Shown: positions 61,786 to 64,000 of the stretch, piece by piece
Layout: each line of letters begins with the position of its first letter
How positions within the stretch are numbered: position 1 is the stretch's first letter
Origin: a bacterium
GTDB lineage: Bacteria; Krumholzibacteriota; Krumholzibacteriia; Krumholzibacteriales; Krumholzibacteriaceae
Direction: 5' to 3'
Assembly (NCBI GenBank): GCA_020350885.1
Contig: CP070727.1
Location: 2,549,830-2,613,829, forward strand
Length of the DNA: 64,000 nt
Notes under the pieces: model-generated
The model's input: only the letters and a program-made list of their open reading frames with translations
Database searches by the model: none
Told to the model about the DNA's origin: nothing
Position numbers and translations under genes: made by a program

Positions 61786-64000
61786 ATGGCTAACACCCAT
61801 TGGAATTCGCGTCTTACCGAGAACGCCATGCGCGTGCTGGAGAAGCGATATCTGCGGAAGGATATCGACGGCAAGCTCACCGAATCACCCGAGGAGATGT
61901 TCCGCAGGGTCGCCTCCAACGTTGCCTCCGCCGAGCGGCTGTACGGTAAGTCCGAGCGATGCAAGAAGTGGGAAAAAGAGTTTTACACCATGATGGCCTC
62001 GCTCGATTTTCTGCCCAATTCACCGACGCTGATGAATGCCGGCGCAGAGCTCCAGCAGCTCTCGGCCTGCTTCGTTCTTCCGATAGACGATTCGATGCAA
62101 TCGATCTTCGAGACGATCAAGCACACGGCCCTCATTCACAAGAGTGGTGGCGGGACGGGCTTTTCATTCTCGAGGATCCGCCCCAAGAATGATGTCGTAA
62201 AGACCACGAAGGGTATCTCGAGCGGACCGATCTCCTTTATGACCGTCTTCGATGCGGCCACGGAGACCGTCAAGCAGGGAGGCACGCGCCGGGGCGCGAA
62301 CATGGCGATCCTTCGAGTCGACCACCCGGACATTCTCGATTTCATCACCGCCAAGCGAGACAACAGGAGACTCAACAACTTCAACATCTCCGTCGCCGTA
62401 ACGGAGGAGTTCATGGCTGCGGTGAAGGAGGACCGGGACTACGAGCTCATCAATCCGCACGGCGGTGACGTGGTCGATCGGATCTCGGCACGGAAGGTCT
62501 TCGAGATGGTCGTCGAGCTCGCCTGGAAGAACGGCGAGCCGGGGATCATCTTCCTCGATCGCATCAACGAGCACAATCCGACGCCCCATGTGAGAGCGAT
62601 AGAGAGTACGAACCCCTGCGGCGAGCAGCCGTTGCTTCCGTATGAATCGTGCAACCTCGGCTCCATCAATCTCGCCCATATGGTGAAGCGGACGAACGGG
62701 GGCACCAACATTGACTTCGACAAGCTCGGCGCCAGTGTCAAGAAGGTGATCCGGTTTCTCGACGATGTGATCGATGTGAACCGCTACCCGCTTGAGAAGA
62801 TCCGCGAGATGACGCTGAACAACAGGAAGGTGGGGCTCGGGGTCATGGGATTCGCCGATATGCTTGTCCAGATGGAGGTTCCGTACGACTCCGACGAGGC
62901 CCTCGAGATCGCCGAGGAAGTGATGGGGTTCATTCAGCGCGAGTCGAAGGCGGCGAGCGCCGAGCTCTCCAAAGAGCGTGGTCCCTTCCCGTACTACAAG
63001 GGGAGCATCTACGATACGGGTGACGACTCCAAGATGCGAAACGCAACGACCACCACGATCGCGCCGACCGGCACGCTGAGTATCATCGCCGGGTGCTCGA
63101 GCGGGATCGAGCCCCTCTTCGCCGTGGCCTTCATCAGGAATGTGATGGACAACGACGAGCTGGTCGAGGTGAATCCGCTCTTTCAGGAGATCGCCGAGCG
63201 TGAGGGCTTCTACAGCGAGGAGCTCATGAAACACATCGCCGAGGAGGGTTCGGTGCAGGGGATCGAGGAGATCCCTGAGAAGTGGCGGCGGATCTTCGTC
63301 ACCGCCCACGACATCACGCCCGAGTGGCACGTACGTGTGCAGGCGGCCTTCCAGAAGTACACAGATAACGCGGTCTCGAAGACCGTGAACTTTCCCAAGT
63401 CAGCCACCAAGAAAGAGGTCGAGGAGGTCTATCTCAGGGCGTACGAGCTCGGCTGCAAGGGGGTCACGATCTACCGGGACGGGAGCCGCGAGGAACAGGT
63501 GCTCAATATCGGCAAGGTGAACAGGGGGGAGGCCGAGGCGGCGGAGGCCATGGCCGGGGGCGATATGGAGCTCGAAGGGCTCACCCCGCGGGCACGGCCG
63601 TCGGTGATCACCGGAAGCACGCGCAAGATGACCACCGGATGCGGCAACCTCTACATTACGATCAACGAGGACGAGCAGGGCCCGTTCGAGGTCTTCACCC
63701 AGATGGGCAAGGCCGGCGGGTGCTCGGCCTCGCAGGCCGAGGCGATCAGCCGCCTGATCTCACTGTCACTCAGGGCGGGGATCGACTGCAAGGAGGTCAT
63801 AAAGCAGCTCAGGGGCGTGCGCTGCCCGAACCCCGGGTGGGAGAAGGGTGGGATGATCCTCTCGTGCAGCGATGCGATCGCCAAGGCACTCGAGCGTTAC
63901 CTCCTGGAGAGGAAGACGCCGGTCGGCCAGAAGGTGAAGGCGATGTCGGCCGGCTATCTCGAGCGGGTGCCCGGATTCTGCCCCGACTGCGGCGGCGCCC
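61786..64000 (+). CDS. nrdJ: Adenosylcobalamin-dependent (class II) ribonucleotide reductase, cut off at the window end
   Basis: Reduces ribonucleotides using a B12-generated thiyl radical and so works with or without oxygen. 738 complete codons are present. ATG 61786 follows TTGGAGG. Landmarks: 'LDFLPNSPTLMNAG', 'ELQQLSACFVLPI' (redox Cys), 'HKSGGGTGFSFSRI', 'STNPCGEQPLLPYESCNLGS' (thiyl-radical Cys, Glu and Asn active site), 'TTTIAPTGTLSIIAGCSSGI', and a C-terminal extension 'GCGNLYITINEDEQGPFEVF'. The window ends inside the last zinc-ribbon, 'PGFCPDCGG'. The operator suggests NrdR repression. Confidence 0.95.
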   Translation, partial: MANTHWNSRLTENAMRVLEKRYLRKDIDGKLTESPEEMFRRVASNVASAERLYGKSERCKKWEKEFYTMMASLDFLPNSPTLMNAGAELQQLSACFVLPIDDSMQSIFETIKHTALIHKSGGGTGFSFSRIRPKNDVVKTTKGISSGPISFMTVFDAATETVKQGGTRRGANMAILRVDHPDILDFITAKRDNRRLNNFNISVAVTEEFMAAVKEDRDYELINPHGGDVVDRISARKVFEMVVELAWKNGEPGIIFLDRINEHNPTPHVRAIESTNPCGEQPLLPYESCNLGSINLAHMVKRTNGGTNIDFDKLGASVKKVIRFLDDVIDVNRYPLEKIREMTLNNRKVGLGVMGFADMLVQMEVPYDSDEALEIAEEVMGFIQRESKAASAELSKERGPFPYYKGSIYDTGDDSKMRNATTTTIAPTGTLSIIAGCSSGIEPLFAVAFIRNVMDNDELVEVNPLFQEIAEREGFYSEELMKHIAEEGSVQGIEEIPEKWRRIFVTAHDITPEWHVRVQAAFQKYTDNAVSKTVNFPKSATKKEVEEVYLRAYELGCKGVTIYRDGSREEQVLNIGKVNRGEAEAAEAMAGGDMELEGLTPRARPSVITGSTRKMTTGCGNLYITINEDEQGPFEVFTQMGKAGGCSASQAEAISRLISLSLRAGIDCKEVIKQLRGVRCPNPGWEKGGMILSCSDAIAKALERYLLERKTPVGQKVKAMSAGYLERVPGFCPDCGGA

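Noticed and set aside
1-64000. tRNA, rRNA, CRISPR, transposase or prophage genes
   Set aside because: None found by eye: no T-loop GGTTCGAATCC pattern outside coding genes, no regular spaced repeats, no integrase or DDE transposase frames.

Overview
The window is about 64 kb of bacterial chromosome, moderately GC-rich by eye. Genes are closely packed on both strands, and I see no phage, transposon, CRISPR array, rRNA or tRNA. The organism looks Gram-negative: it has an LptD-type outer-membrane protein, lipoproteins and predicted small beta-barrels. Several secreted proteins end in the 'YPNPFNP'-type or FlgD-like C-terminal module used as a type IX secretion (T9SS) sorting signal, and there is a PorX-like regulator. 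Together these point to the Fibrobacteres-Chlorobi-Bacteroidetes (FCB) superphylum, most likely an uncultured lineage (Krumholzibacteriota, Eisenbacteria or Latescibacterota-like). The exact phylum is inference. Sigma70-like promoters (TTGACN, 16-18 nt, TATANT) recur through the window.

Layout. 1-5.5 kb: end of serS, a histidine kinase followed by a PorX-like response regulator with a PglZ domain, and a GT39-type glycosyltransferase. 5.6-11.6 kb: a housekeeping run of tsaE, tsaB, rimI, a purine nucleoside phosphorylase without a canonical start codon, accD, folC and a ROK sugar kinase. 11.6-17.9 kb: lptD-like gene, HU/IHF gene with its own terminator, a metallophosphatase/multiheme cytochrome fusion read through an in-frame TGA (probable selenoprotein), and an exported unknown. 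18-25.1 kb: a secreted metalloprotease with a sorting-type tail, two small zinc-ribbon proteins, a beta-barrel candidate, a degenerate histidine kinase and a TPR/DUF4388 membrane protein. 25.3-32.6 kb: acyl-CoA dehydrogenase, a cysteine-less TlpA-like lipoprotein, a LytS/LytTR two-component pair, lipoamide dehydrogenase, a small ferredoxin, selD (itself with an in-frame TGA at codon 17) and queH. 32.7-39.6 kb: M23 peptidase, a radical SAM enzyme of the tetraether-synthase (Tes)-like family, and an MrfB exonuclease/MrfA helicase pair. 39.7-46.1 kb: sdhCDAB, a Tat-exported glycosylasparaginase, a lipoprotein, pyrE and a small barrel. 46.3-49.4 kb: two secreted sorting-tail proteins. 49.9-64 kb: TPR proteins, glpX, rarA, a Cys-rich secreted protein, HAD phosphatase, a membrane protein, a DASS transporter, GNAT, PP2C, a barrel and the start of a B12-dependent ribonucleotide reductase (nrdJ) behind an NrdR-type operator.

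How it fits together. selD plus two TGA-containing frames shows that this organism probably decodes UGA as selenocysteine. The PorX-like regulator beside a kinase, with three or more cargo-type proteins, suggests a T9SS regulated as in Bacteroidetes, although no T9SS structural gene lies here. sdhCDAB, lipoamide dehydrogenase and acyl-CoA dehydrogenase indicate respiratory carbon metabolism, and the cytochrome fusion suggests periplasmic redox chemistry. Class II RNR works with or without oxygen.
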